Source: an uncultured Prevotellaceae bacterium (GTDB lineage: Bacteria > Bacteroidota > Bacteroidia > Bacteroidales > Bacteroidaceae). From it: a DNA stretch of 32,855 nucleotides. A model generated the notes under the pieces. It did no database searches. It was not told the DNA's origin and saw only the letters and a program-made list of their open reading frames with translations. This document shows, one piece after another, positions 24,301 to 31,899 of the stretch. The translations under genes were made by a program, and so were the position numbers. The DNA is taken from positions 1 to 32,855 of the forward strand of contig CADACW010000040.1 in the NCBI GenBank assembly GCA_902786565.1, read 5' to 3'. Positions within the stretch are counted from its first letter, which is position 1. Each line of letters starts with the position of its first letter.

Positions 24301-26748
24301 CATTGTGATTTTGCCTATCCAGTCGCCCCAGTTGTTCTCGATGGTGGCCTTCAGGTCGGCCAGCGGAGCCACGCCCTTCTGCACCTTGCCGTCAACCACG
24401 CGGTCGAGGTTTGGTATGTGCATGGCAACCTCAATGCCGAGTCCTCCGAACTCATCGTCCTCCCACGAGACGAAGCAGCCGTCGGTGGGCCGCAGCGGTT
24501 CAGCGGGAGCCTTGAAGGTGAGGTCCCAGTCGCTGTCGGGGTCTTTGATGGTGAAGTTCTGCAGCAGAGCCAGCGTTCCCGTGGCGGGCAGGAACCGGTC
24601 TTTCTCTATACAGAGGCGGGGTGCGCCGAAGACGAGCACATCGTTCTTGATGACATCGACCTTGGGCAGCACAAACTCGCCGATGACGTTCATCACGGCA
24701 GCCTTTGGCGAGTAGACCAGGCTGGCAATCTGCAGCGAGAAGTCGTCGGGCAGCAGATTGGCGATGGTGTCAGGCAGCTCGGTGGGGAAGTAGAGGTCGA
24801 GCCAGTTGCCTGCCTTCCACTTGTCCCACTGCTTTTCGGCCTGCTTGAAGTAGCTGTAGTACTTGCCCACATCGTAGTCTTCGGCCAGTCCGCCCGCACT
24901 GTCGCTCACCTTCTTCTTGACGCTTTCGGGCAGTCCCAGGTCGCCCCAGATGTTGTCGAGGCCCCAGTCGGAGAACATTTCGTTGACGGCCTCCTGTGCC
25001 GAGTACTCCTTGTCCACGAAGTTCTTGCCGTTGGGGTCGGGATAGGTGTTGCACACGCCCTTGTAGACCACGTTGTCGGTGTTCACCATGAGGTTCTCGA
25101 ACTTCACGGCGACGCGGATTTTCATGATGCCCGGCGTCCAGAGCACGAAGCCCGTTCCCGTGAGGCCCTTGGTCGATGGGTCTTGCTTCACGTCGTCGCC
25201 CAGTTCGAGCGTCCATTCGCCGATGGTCAGCTGTGTGCCGGCCTTGGGGCACGTCTCGATGGGCGTCTGGTTTTCAATCTCGGCCATGTCGCTGCCGCAG
25301 TTGTAGTCCAGGTCGAAGTGCTCGGTCATCACGAAGTCGCGGTAGTTGAGCGAGTCGGGCAGCATGCGTATGGACTTCTCGTTTTTCGCCTTTGCCGTGA
25401 CGCGCAGCATCAGGTAGTCGCCACTCTCCACCTTGTCCTTGATGTCCTTCCATTTGATGGTGTCTTTCAGGTTCTCCGTCTTATGCTCGAATACGGGCTT
25501 GGTGGTGAAGATGGCCTCCGGCGTGTCGGCCGAGTTGGCGCGGTAGAGGGCCAGGGTGTATTCAAAGTTGATGGTGTCCTGCTTCTCGCCGCGTCCTTTC
25601 TTGAACCACGCCTTGCGCCATTCGCAGGCGATGCTGTCGCCCACGAACACCTTGCGTGCCGTTTTCTTGGAGAACTGCGGGGCGGTCAGCGTGGGCTGTT
25701 CGAAGACGTAGAGCGAGTCGCCGTCGTCCTCCGTCTTCTTTCCGTCGGTGGCGCTGCCTGCCACATAGTCGTCCACCTCCTTGGGGTCCCACAGGCGGAA
25801 GAGCAGCACGGGGCTCTTGCCGTTGTTCTCGATGAGTGTGAAGCCCAGCTGGTTCTGGTTGGCATAGCTGCTGTTGGCAGTCACCTGCATGGCGTAGATG
25901 ATATCCTTGTTGGCCTTGCTCTCGTTTTTCATGCGGGTGATGTAGGCCGTGGGGATGGTGAGCGTGGTGGTGGTCAGATGCTCACGCGAAAATTCTATGG
26001 GGTTTTTCTCGATGGCCTCGTCGGGCAGCAGGCCGTCGAGCTTCACAATCTTCACGTTGTAGGTGCAGGAGAAGAATGTGGGGTTGCAGTTCATCGTGGG
26101 CTGCGTCCATGTGATGGTGGGTGCATTGATGTCGAGGCGAGCCACGTTGAGCAGAGCCATGGGGTCGCTGTTCAGGTCCTGCAAGGGCATGAGGAAAGTG
26201 GGTGCCTGGGCCGTATAGCAGACGGTGAACCGGCAGGAGCCGTTGTCGGGCGAGTTGAGCTGCACGGCCGAGGTCAGTTCGGGGTTCCACTTGTAGGCCT
26301 GCAGGTACAGCTCGTACTGTCCTTCGGGCAAGAGTCCGAAGACGCCGCGCTCGTAGTTGTCGTAGAGTCCGTCGCGAATGTAGATGTCTCTCAGGTCGAA
26401 GTGGGTGAAGAGGTTCTTCATCTCCACGGGGTTGAGCACCTTCGCCTGTCTCGGTGCGAGCACGATGGGCTGGCGCGGTATGTGGTTGGTGGGTGTGACG
26501 ACCATCGACTGTGCCTCGGGATAGGTCATGTCGATGTGCATGCCCATGTGCACCAGTTGCTCGTCGTCGCTGTTGTTGATGAGCCTGACGGTGAAGAACT
26601 TTCCGGGGTTGTCGATGTATTGTCCTGCCTGTGGCGGAAGCACCTGCTGCACGGGTGTGACCAGCACCGACACGTCCTGTGCCCAAATGCCGCACAGTGG
26701 CAGCACGGTCAGGGCGGCTATCATCAACTGTCGTATCATCGTTGTCAT
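18394..26748 (-). CDS. Giant secreted beta-rich protein of unknown function (2784 aa)
   Basis: The signal peptide is about MTTMIRQLMIAALTVLPLC plus GIWAQ; there is no lipobox and no T9SS-like tail. Residues about 24 to 230 form an N-terminal domain with PPQAGQYIDNPGKFFTV, GLLPEGQYELYLQAYKW and PTITWTQP. This recalls, from memory, the start of very large 'TANFOR'-type proteins of other Bacteroidota. The middle, to about residue 1900, is a long series of beta segments (for example FKIAAEKLIYDDSGISLGIA), broken by lysine-rich probable coils near 1150 and 1510, and holds a distinctive stretch near 1700-1790 (GFIDINLGLFYGGLKAIAGF, QFYAYLAAKFGLHIKLGKL, GLPSPTWIDGRARVKLRLL). The last 620 residues are very rich in Tyr, Asn and Lys. 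It lies between the barrel gene (32 bp) and the FN3 gene (44 bp). No enzymatic motif was found. Confidence 0.85.
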   Translation of the reverse strand: MTTMIRQLMIAALTVLPLCGIWAQDVSVLVTPVQQVLPPQAGQYIDNPGKFFTVRLINNSDDEQLVHMGMHIDMTYPEAQSMVVTPTNHIPRQPIVLAPRQAKVLNPVEMKNLFTHFDLRDIYIRDGLYDNYERGVFGLLPEGQYELYLQAYKWNPELTSAVQLNSPDNGSCRFTVCYTAQAPTFLMPLQDLNSDPMALLNVARLDINAPTITWTQPTMNCNPTFFSCTYNVKIVKLDGLLPDEAIEKNPIEFSREHLTTTTLTIPTAYITRMKNESKANKDIIYAMQVTANSSYANQNQLGFTLIENNGKSPVLLFRLWDPKEVDDYVAGSATDGKKTEDDGDSLYVFEQPTLTAPQFSKKTARKVFVGDSIACEWRKAWFKKGRGEKQDTINFEYTLALYRANSADTPEAIFTTKPVFEHKTENLKDTIKWKDIKDKVESGDYLMLRVTAKAKNEKSIRMLPDSLNYRDFVMTEHFDLDYNCGSDMAEIENQTPIETCPKAGTQLTIGEWTLELGDDVKQDPSTKGLTGTGFVLWTPGIMKIRVAVKFENLMVNTDNVVYKGVCNTYPDPNGKNFVDKEYSAQEAVNEMFSDWGLDNIWGDLGLPESVKKKVSDSAGGLAEDYDVGKYYSYFKQAEKQWDKWKAGNWLDLYFPTELPDTIANLLPDDFSLQIASLVYSPKAAVMNVIGEFVLPKVDVIKNDVLVFGAPRLCIEKDRFLPATGTLALLQNFTIKDPDSDWDLTFKAPAEPLRPTDGCFVSWEDDEFGGLGIEVAMHIPNLDRVVDGKVQKGVAPLADLKATIENNWGDWIGKITMDPFQVRDLPGWTFSPGKVIIYDHSYERNDRDFPFKNVDAAVKQYGDTYDPSLCGSHVKTEWKAWQGLYIDEISVQFPKWAVFGKGDEGFKIAAEKLIYDDSGISLGIAGLNILEAKTGKAGGWEFDIDSCVVQIVQNNFDNCHITGRFAVPLFGKKEGKDDGKMKFTCDIRHLTDPSLSTEYYTYEQKFDDKGKPIADQYEKVKHTRQSYGEKSRYAYLFHTKQMGKLQMDCFVADLDFDADQTYFALAAEEQTDGKTTTHLELSIGGDITIANANSVNEKLKKISKNLPLELKLPGIHFTKLYLSNFKRSTADAKNNMIFKYDKMMGNLEAKRQASEEKWQKEHKKVLKLADAKEIELSKACYLSLGEWSLASLQKKIGPFNLELSSYKFNYASGEKKLSLDVEGKVGFCGDVVTAGAGIGISTIVTIPSDYTNLSGYSLSDGKVEFKSVTLKCDFAALKLDGRLDVTDGSDGTDKGYAGKLDIDIVGLFGIKCKGGYFKHEGATYDEKQKLKAEAEEKAKKANAETPGLNATAADYYDGDPSYAWGYFTIDIQSDAGIRIDPLVINRIAGGFYFNSRPKIQEDPKTKKVTYLDPVGEYGMIGVSLGIGMCTSAGENTLSADMDLAVVYNKKANCLSTFLFKGNVKAVNGIVNANMTLLYENNSKDRFLQLDITVESSLEMSHLKQYVTNANSVLGDLQNDLDKFKKDLSSKVKSSNLNVCGALNGMLDDDGDHDKHTASENTGKLNKDASKKADTSKNGRFGQMSISFQLKVTWREKNKNYSPVRWHLWLGQPQKEKRCKIQLVDYKSPGGIINVDIGADAYLCIGNELPDDGKLPDIPQEITDFISPNGVDTNADMAKAERSRKAAMQAMLPQGDNVKGGLMVGASAWGFIDINLGLFYGGLKAIAGFDMSLINYDPPGYCANLHRSMGKDGWYAQGQFYAYLAAKFGLHIKLGKLVDKKIDIVDAGIGGVFSAGLPSPTWIDGRARVKLRLLSGLVNISKTFHFECGDYCEAFMGNALDGFSLFGDLSIASDSLREGWNKENAILTRERNKAILQTEASLNSQYRLVDPTTQNTLSQNYGGDATEYKLNAARTYIFDIEDNYNYGYGVTGVRLFELTEENKTNFLRTVSGRILTNSGSTIETNIEMKNKSLNSSVAKNGDDRYNNFNNILNGTLRNYSKEIAVSLSEKRGTKFHVNMTLKPNRYYLMVLTGTGYEVENGQRVWPTLTEKNSKGKYEDHVYHWIQRKLYYFCTKSDEEIPARIDDLQPYVALAIPAGAESKLFNTEDDGDFAYYEDICFPTIALKRDISNAAYKEGKLAWELTSKDSYSGKAKEEKLDNVYTCGKSQSSSYNNYVNMEPNGRFTPLKGSSVRYNLRLGYTYKVPVDCDENNTYRVGNYTTTYSNAHNYAKWTFYSTFFREYSLLDAFYSWYRSIGRTPHYGGTVNDYEYYLQAVYASIWTNNDKGRKDDYAEFLKNHKWSQGKCMKDTTVYLANWHFRASAKQSWQASGYHSKDEYYTTMLYERPFLGVRPAEAPQYGYDLYDGYYLNNIDYLNTIDTNESIYENSDGYSYRKYDPYLYFAYLSNWVFIGGPSRKSYDFDEVPVSHAMETLTFSYNGIDVQGSAQIEGLRKSMFSVRNEMYNCWNNWHYDDYNQRGYDWHQPCYPLPAGTGVEYEATIPNQDGKASRLYTGNAKGSNYEYHMSVAEYYKDFMAPYFIAERLCEEMKSIAEELYKYYIDNNNSNDKINQKMKEWSNKHRGQYLTLESRGFQVKVPYYQFPLIFGDCFGNGGTSQKDEKGGNPDRKSRSFGSSLGTRLQNDRWETPTSNLLFFRLFGGFPFKTWDKNSLPKKKNYTRNGYYYYVYHDKFDALFALNGYLKNMPLVIYRCNSYNMENGQYYPWVSVGANYNNKNFREKNINPLKDNTSPVKNNMKSLVEKIGKPYVKVNGGGNYDLQNDIDVKDGGVK

Positions 26749-26756
26749 ATTATTGT

Positions 26757-26784
26757 AGATTGAAGATTGAACACTGAAGATTAT
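26757..26784. repeat. Tandem 7-nt units (AGATTGA) between the giant and barrel genes
   Basis: AGATTGA, AGATTGA, ACACTGA, AGATTAT. The last unit covers the TAA stop of the barrel gene (26781-26783). Confidence 0.8.
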
Positions 26785-28517
26785 TTTTCGGCCTTCCGTT
26801 TGATTTCCAGGAGCGAGAAGGTGTAGTTGTAGCCCATCGAGATAGTGAGTTCGGTAGTGCCCATCGACGAGAAGTCGTTGGAGATATTGGTGTCGCTATA
26901 CTTGTTGAAGGCGGCCGACAGAGTGAAGTGGTGAACCTTGGCCAGCGTGTAGCCGGCGTTCAGGTCGGCGCCTACTGAGAGCATGCGCTGCTGGTCGCGC
27001 ACGTCGTTGTAGCAGAGCGAGAAGTCGGCGCCCACCTGCAGGTTCTTCTCTTTGAGGAACGAGCGCGACGAGCCCACGGTGAGCACCTCGCTGCTGTAGC
27101 GTGTCTGGTAGCCCTTCGACTGCTGGTGTGAGAAGCTGGAGGTGACGTCCATCTCCCAGTCTTTCACGCTGAGTGTGTGCGAGAGGCCCAGTGCCAGCGT
27201 GGTGACGTCGCTCTGTCCGGTGGCAAAGCGGTTGAGGTCTTTGTTCTGGGTGAAGTTGGCCGTCAGCGAGACGATGTTGCCGTAGTGCTCGCCTTCGAGT
27301 GTGAGCGACGGTGTGACGTAGAGGGAGTGCATGACGCGGTTGACGCGTGTGGTGTCGTTGACGCGGGCCTTGCCGTCGCTCTGAAACTGGCGGTAGCCGT
27401 TGTAACCTGCGGAGAGGTTGACGTTGTTGCCGATATTGGTGGAGGCAGTGGCCGAATAGACCAGTCCGCGTGTGGTGTATAGCTGGTTGCGGGTGATGTT
27501 GTCCTCCTGCCCGTTGAAGTTGGCAGAGAGCGTTATCTTGCGGAAGAGTACTGTCGATGCGTTGATGCCCAGCGCCTGATAGTTGTTGCTGGTGTAGTAG
27601 AGGCCGAGGGTGGTGTAGTCTGGCTGCACCATCTTATAATAGACTTGCGAAGTGAATCCCTTCAGGTTGAGGTTGGCGCTCACGTCGGCGGCCAGTCGCA
27701 TGAGCGATGTGTTTTTGGCCTCAAACACCCCGGCCCACTTGTCCAGCTGGCTGGAGTGTATGCGCTCGGCGCGCTTGTCGCTGGTGAATGCCGAGTAGGC
27801 CAGGTTGCCGCGCAGCGAGAGCCACTTGGTGATGCCCAGTCCGCCGCGCAGGGCTATGGCAATGTTGTCTTGTGGGTTGATGCGGTCCTGCCAGCGCACA
27901 TCGACGCTGTTCAGCTTGTCGTAGGCGCGCAGCAGGTAGAGGTCGATATAGGTGGTGCCCGACCCCACTCCGGCCTTGAAGCCCCATCCCATGCGGCTGT
28001 ACTGCGGTGCGCGTGCGCCGGGGTTGTCGGGGTTGTCGTTGATGGCGTTGCGCAGCTGGCCGTAGAAGGCGCCGAAGCGCAGTTTCGACGAGGTGTATTC
28101 CAGTCCCACGCCGTTGAACGACATGTTCATCACGTAGGGCGAGAAGGCCATGGTCGACCGGCCTATGTGTCCGCGCCAGTTCTTGTAGGTGGGGTCTATG
28201 TGGAACGAGAAGTGCGGGAAGTTCCAGCTGGTGTTGTTGTTGGAGTAGTAGAACGAGAAGGGCATTGAGATGCCATAGACTGAGACGTTCAGGTTGGCAT
28301 AGATGGAGTTGGCCCACGGCGAGCGGAACCCGCTGCCCAGGCTGGAGTGGTAGTAGGTGTTCTGTGTGCCTATGGAGCCGGTGATGATGAGCGGGTCGCT
28401 CTTTGCGATGGTGCTTATCGTGTTTTGCGACAACGACTGACCCCTTGCACCCAGGGGTGAAAGCAACCACATTATAATGGGTATAATGTAGGCATAAGAT
28501 GGTCGACTGATGCTCAT
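26781..28517 (-). CDS. Outer-membrane beta-barrel protein of unknown function (578 aa)
   Basis: The N-terminus MSISRPSYAYIIPIIMWLLS has a hydrophobic signal ending near LGARGQ. The mature chain is a regular run of amphipathic strands with short turns and frequent aromatic residues, for example LSLRGNLAYSAF, LKGFTSQVYYKMV, VNLSAGYNGYRQF and LTISMGYNYTFSL, consistent with a barrel of many strands. It has no plug domain, so it is not a TonB receptor. It is much longer than PorP/SprF-type proteins. The charged tail EIKRKAEK follows the last strand. It lies directly before the giant gene, 32 bp apart, and could be the outer-membrane anchor or export partner of that protein; this is inference from position only. 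Confidence 0.82.
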   Translation of the reverse strand: MSISRPSYAYIIPIIMWLLSPLGARGQSLSQNTISTIAKSDPLIITGSIGTQNTYYHSSLGSGFRSPWANSIYANLNVSVYGISMPFSFYYSNNNTSWNFPHFSFHIDPTYKNWRGHIGRSTMAFSPYVMNMSFNGVGLEYTSSKLRFGAFYGQLRNAINDNPDNPGARAPQYSRMGWGFKAGVGSGTTYIDLYLLRAYDKLNSVDVRWQDRINPQDNIAIALRGGLGITKWLSLRGNLAYSAFTSDKRAERIHSSQLDKWAGVFEAKNTSLMRLAADVSANLNLKGFTSQVYYKMVQPDYTTLGLYYTSNNYQALGINASTVLFRKITLSANFNGQEDNITRNQLYTTRGLVYSATASTNIGNNVNLSAGYNGYRQFQSDGKARVNDTTRVNRVMHSLYVTPSLTLEGEHYGNIVSLTANFTQNKDLNRFATGQSDVTTLALGLSHTLSVKDWEMDVTSSFSHQQSKGYQTRYSSEVLTVGSSRSFLKEKNLQVGADFSLCYNDVRDQQRMLSVGADLNAGYTLAKVHHFTLSAAFNKYSDTNISNDFSSMGTTELTISMGYNYTFSLLEIKRKAEK

Positions 28518-28572
28518 CGGGAAAAGTTGAATAGTTGGAACAGTAAAGAATTGAATAAATAATGAAAGGGAA

Positions 28573-28631
28573 AGGTGAGGGGTGAGGGAGAGTGCCTCTT
28601 ACCCCTCACCTCTCACCTCTTGCCTCTTACC
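28573..28631. repeat. Heptamer repeats in two opposed orientations forming a hairpin
   Basis: Left part AGGTGAG, GGGTGAG; right part TCTTACC, CCTCACC, TCTCACC, TCTTGCC, TCTTACC. The right part is essentially the reverse complement of the left, and GGTGAGGGGT (28574-28583) pairs perfectly with ACCCCTCACC (28601-28610) around a 17-nt loop. The TAA stop of the 1008-aa gene (28627-28629) is in the last unit. Because it lies in the 109-bp gap after that gene, it could reduce read-through into the barrel gene. Confidence 0.9.
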
Positions 28632-31600
28632 TTTCGGCGTTGAGGATGTGCTTGCTCACCTTGCCGTCGGCGGTGCGGCGTATGACCACACCCTTTGCGG
28701 CTTGGCTCACTCTGCGGCCGTTCAGGTCGAATGTGGCCTCAGTAGTCTCAGTGGCGGCATCGGATGCCACGGTGCTGATGCCCTGCGACTCGCTGCCGCT
28801 GATGGTGAGCACCAGTGGCTGCTGCAGTGTGCCCAGTGTGGCCTGCACGGCCACCACCTGGTCTATGACCTGCACCTCTGCCGTCTGGGTGTTGCGCAGA
28901 CGGAAGCTCACCTGCTCGCCGCTGTTGGCATGGACGGTGATGTAGAGGCGGCCGTCTATGGCCACGCCCTCGCCGCGGCACTCGCCGTCGACATAGGCGC
29001 CGATGGTGTAGTGGGTCAGGTCGGCAAAGCCGTCCAGACGAGCCACCACCGACATGTTGTCGCGATAGGACTTCGGCTCATAGTTCCAGCCCTGGAGCAG
29101 GGGCGATGCGTAGCGGCGGCTGCCGGCGGGGTCTACCTGTGCCACGTACACGTGCTGCGGGTAGAGTTCTGTCTCGGCAGTCCAGGTCATCTCGCGCACT
29201 ACACCACTATTATTATAATAGAGGTATGCCTCCTCGGGCGAGAGGGCGGTCAGCGAGCCCACCCACTTTGTGCCGTCGTAGTTGGCAAAGCCGTTGGCTC
29301 TCGACACGATGCGGTCGCCTTCCTGCGGATTGAGGCAAGTCAGTGCCGACAGGGGATATGAGTTGAAGTAAGGATAAGCCAGCCAAGTCCACGACTTGAG
29401 CAAACGCTGGCTGACGGCCCAGTCGTTGTTGGGATACTGTGCGCCGTAGATAGGATTGGCGTCGGCCAGGCTGATGGCCTTGCTGCCCTTCATCTTGTAG
29501 GCGGTGTTGCCGCTCAGACCCTGCTCGTACAGTTCGCCGAAGTATCCGGCGTTGGCGTCGTAGGCCATCAGGGCCTGCTGCGAGCGCACTTCGTCGGCCT
29601 CATGGTTGGGGAACAGTTCGTCCACGGCGACGCCCTTCATCACAGGATAGGTGCGCCACTGCCAGCCCTCGCTGAGCCATGCGGCGTAGTTGGCGCTCAC
29701 GCGGGGTGCATTGGGCAGTACCTCTGCGCCCTCGTAGGTCAGGTTCAGACCACCGGTGAAAGGCATCTTCGGGCGCAGTGTGAACTCTACGCTGCCATTG
29801 GCCACGGTCTTGCCAAGCACCTCGATGAACTCCCACCCCTCGGGCAGGTCGTAGCTGATGAAGCTGGCCACGAGGCTCTGGGCGTCGAACTCTACGCCCT
29901 GGGGCTGTGGCGTGACCGCGAGGGTGACGGTCTGGCCCACCTTCAAGGGCTGCGGTACATTGAAGCTGAAGTCGAAGCCCGTGAGTCCCTGCTTGACCAC
30001 GAGGGGCATGGTGCGTGTCACTTCGGTATAGGTCATGGCCTCCTTGTTGAGCGAGTTCTGCAGATAGTTGGGATAGCGGAACCACACCTGGATGGTGGCT
30101 GTGCCTGCTGCGTTGACCACAAACTGCTGGAGACGCCAGTTCTGGCTGTTGTCGTAGCCCATCGTCACGTTGGCAATCTGCTGGTTGTCGGTCAGGCTGA
30201 CGGTCATTTCGCCGCGTGTGAACGGGTCGTAGCCGGTGGGCGAGAAGTTCATGGCGCCGTTCACCTGGTTGGTGATGTCGAGGGCGTTACCGTTGTAGGT
30301 CACGGTGATGCCGCTGTTAGGCAGGGTGACATCCTTGGCGGGATTGTGCACCGTGATGTTGATGTCGGCGTATGCCTGGGCGTTGGCCACGGAGGTGATG
30401 CGCAGCACGGTGCTGCCCTTGCCCACCACGCTGACTGTGGCACCGTCGTTAGACACCTGGATGACGCCTGGAGTTACCCCTTCGGGCAGCGAATACTTCA
30501 CGCTGGTGTTGCTGGGGGTCTCCCCGCTTTCGCTCACCACGGTGTAGAGCTGCGGCATGACGCTCATCAGGTCGTCGCCCACGGCGCACTCAACGTCGGT
30601 GAAGTTGAGCGTGATGCCTGACACCGGGATGACGGGGGCCACCACGGTGACGGTCAGGGTGGCGGGGGCCACGCCCTCGCGCTTCACCAGCATACCGTCT
30701 TCAGTGCGGTAGGCAGCGTAGGCCTTCATAGTGGTCTGGCCCACAGCGGCGGCCAGCCAGACGTAGCCACCCTGCAGGGGCTGCACGATGGTCTCGTCGG
30801 CGCTCTCCCAGAGCACCTCGTCGGTTGCTCCCTGGGGCTGCAGGCTCACAATCTTGGTGAGGATGTCGCTGATATACTCGTCGCGGGTCACCTCGATGGC
30901 CGTCTGGCTGAGGCTGACGCTCGTGGCGGGCTGGAGGATACGCACATAGCAGTTGTAGCTCACGTTGCCTGCCTGCACGGTGACCATCGTGCTCTGCGGC
31001 GTGGGAGCCAGGGCCTCGAACACACCGTCGGGGGTCATCGTGAAGTAGGTCTGCTCATAGTCCCACGTCAGGTTGTTGGGCTGGGTTGCACCTTGCGGCG
31101 ACAGCTCCAACTGAGCGGCCAGGTCCAGCTTCTCGCCCACATTCATGGTGTAGGTCGAGTTGCTGAACGAGAGGGCGGTCACCTCTACGGCGCTCAGCTC
31201 AATCAGGTCCGAGCTGCTGCCGTAGGTGGTCTCGTTGCTGCCGAAGGTGATGGACTGGGCACAAGTGAGGTTGTACTCAATGCCCGTATTGGTGTTCCAC
31301 ATCTTGAAGGTGATGGGCTTGCCGTTATCTGACGTTCCCTGCTGGTCAAAGTTTCCCTTCACGTTCAGCGCAAAGTAGTTGTTGTCGACAAACGTGGCCA
31401 CCGAGGGGTTGGCATGGCGTCCGGCCTCTACCACGGCTCTCACCTCCTCGCCGAAGAAGGCAGCCACTTCGTAGGCCGTCCAGTCAGGCTCGTTGGGCAG
31501 TTGGCCCAGGTTGAGCTTGGCATAGACCACGGTTGAGTTGGCCTGACCTTGGTCGTTGGGGTCAAATGAGAGCGACCAGTGATTGTCTGCCTGCAAGCGT

Positions 31601-31653
31601 GGCGTCAGGGCCAGCAGCAAAAGGCTGAGAAATAGTAATCGTTTCATACGCAT
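28627..31653 (-). CDS. Secreted Ig-like protein with T9SS-like C-terminal tail, first gene of the exported-protein operon
   Basis: The protein is 1008 aa; the signal peptide ends near LTPRLQA. An N-terminal module (about 24-135) contains STVVYAKLNLGQLP, YEVAAFFGEEVRA and PITFKMWNTNTGIEYNL. Several BIG2/Ig-like domains follow (for example VTALSFSNSTYTMNVGEKLD, SVSLSQTAIEV, VSGITLNFTDVECAVGDDL). Residues about 870-940 repeat the N-terminal type of module (HYTIGAYVDGECRG, GEQVSFRLRN), which also occurs in the 255-aa lipoprotein. The last 45 residues, with TFDLNGRRVSQAAKGVVIRR, look like the sorting tail of type IX secretion in Prevotella. The start has two close ATGs (31653 and 31647). Likely surface-exposed and structural. 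Confidence 0.85.
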   Translation of the reverse strand: MRMKRLLFLSLLLLALTPRLQADNHWSLSFDPNDQGQANSTVVYAKLNLGQLPNEPDWTAYEVAAFFGEEVRAVVEAGRHANPSVATFVDNNYFALNVKGNFDQQGTSDNGKPITFKMWNTNTGIEYNLTCAQSITFGSNETTYGSSSDLIELSAVEVTALSFSNSTYTMNVGEKLDLAAQLELSPQGATQPNNLTWDYEQTYFTMTPDGVFEALAPTPQSTMVTVQAGNVSYNCYVRILQPATSVSLSQTAIEVTRDEYISDILTKIVSLQPQGATDEVLWESADETIVQPLQGGYVWLAAAVGQTTMKAYAAYRTEDGMLVKREGVAPATLTVTVVAPVIPVSGITLNFTDVECAVGDDLMSVMPQLYTVVSESGETPSNTSVKYSLPEGVTPGVIQVSNDGATVSVVGKGSTVLRITSVANAQAYADINITVHNPAKDVTLPNSGITVTYNGNALDITNQVNGAMNFSPTGYDPFTRGEMTVSLTDNQQIANVTMGYDNSQNWRLQQFVVNAAGTATIQVWFRYPNYLQNSLNKEAMTYTEVTRTMPLVVKQGLTGFDFSFNVPQPLKVGQTVTLAVTPQPQGVEFDAQSLVASFISYDLPEGWEFIEVLGKTVANGSVEFTLRPKMPFTGGLNLTYEGAEVLPNAPRVSANYAAWLSEGWQWRTYPVMKGVAVDELFPNHEADEVRSQQALMAYDANAGYFGELYEQGLSGNTAYKMKGSKAISLADANPIYGAQYPNNDWAVSQRLLKSWTWLAYPYFNSYPLSALTCLNPQEGDRIVSRANGFANYDGTKWVGSLTALSPEEAYLYYNNSGVVREMTWTAETELYPQHVYVAQVDPAGSRRYASPLLQGWNYEPKSYRDNMSVVARLDGFADLTHYTIGAYVDGECRGEGVAIDGRLYITVHANSGEQVSFRLRNTQTAEVQVIDQVVAVQATLGTLQQPLVLTISGSESQGISTVASDAATETTEATFDLNGRRVSQAAKGVVIRRTADGKVSKHILNAER

Positions 31654-31699
31654 TTTAAGTTTTATTGAACAATTTATATTATAATAAGATATTTCGGGG

Positions 31700-31707
31700 C
31701 AAATTTA
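31700..31707 (-). promoter_or_regulatory. Promoter -7 element for the exported-protein operon (TAAATTTG)
   Basis: The minus strand reads TAAATTTG, matching TAnnTTTG, 46 bases before the first gene's ATG. A TTTG lies only 12 bases upstream (31720-31723), closer than the usual spacing, so the -33 element is unclear. Confidence 0.45.
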
Positions 31708-31803
31708 AGCAATTTTTATCAAAAAGTGCTTTCCATTTTTTCACATTAAATTGCCATTTTGGTCTTTTTTGTGGAAAAGGAGGCCATTTTCGTATATTTT
31801 TAG

Positions 31804-31811
31804 TAATTTTG
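31804..31811 (+). promoter_or_regulatory. Plus-strand -7 element (TAATTTTG)
   Basis: TAATTTTG on the plus strand matches the -7 consensus. It is 260 bases upstream of the HAD gene, so the transcript would run through palindrome array 2 before reaching the gene. No clear -33 element is seen at the usual distance. Confidence 0.35.
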
Positions 31812-31899
31812 CACCCATAATTGTTCATCAACCAAAAAATGAGAGGTCAAGTAAGAATTTTTTGCCACCCACGATTTAGGGCCGGATACCCCCCCCTCA

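Noticed and set aside
24133-26763. 876-codon open frame on the plus strand opposite the start of the giant gene
   Set aside because: It is the mirror of a GC-rich coding frame. The protein is Val/Gly/His-rich with no domain or signal, and the minus-strand reading has a clear signal peptide and beta-rich composition.
26781-28517. Type IX secretion PorP/SprF protein
   Set aside because: The barrel is far longer than that family (about 300 aa) and I see no matching motif.
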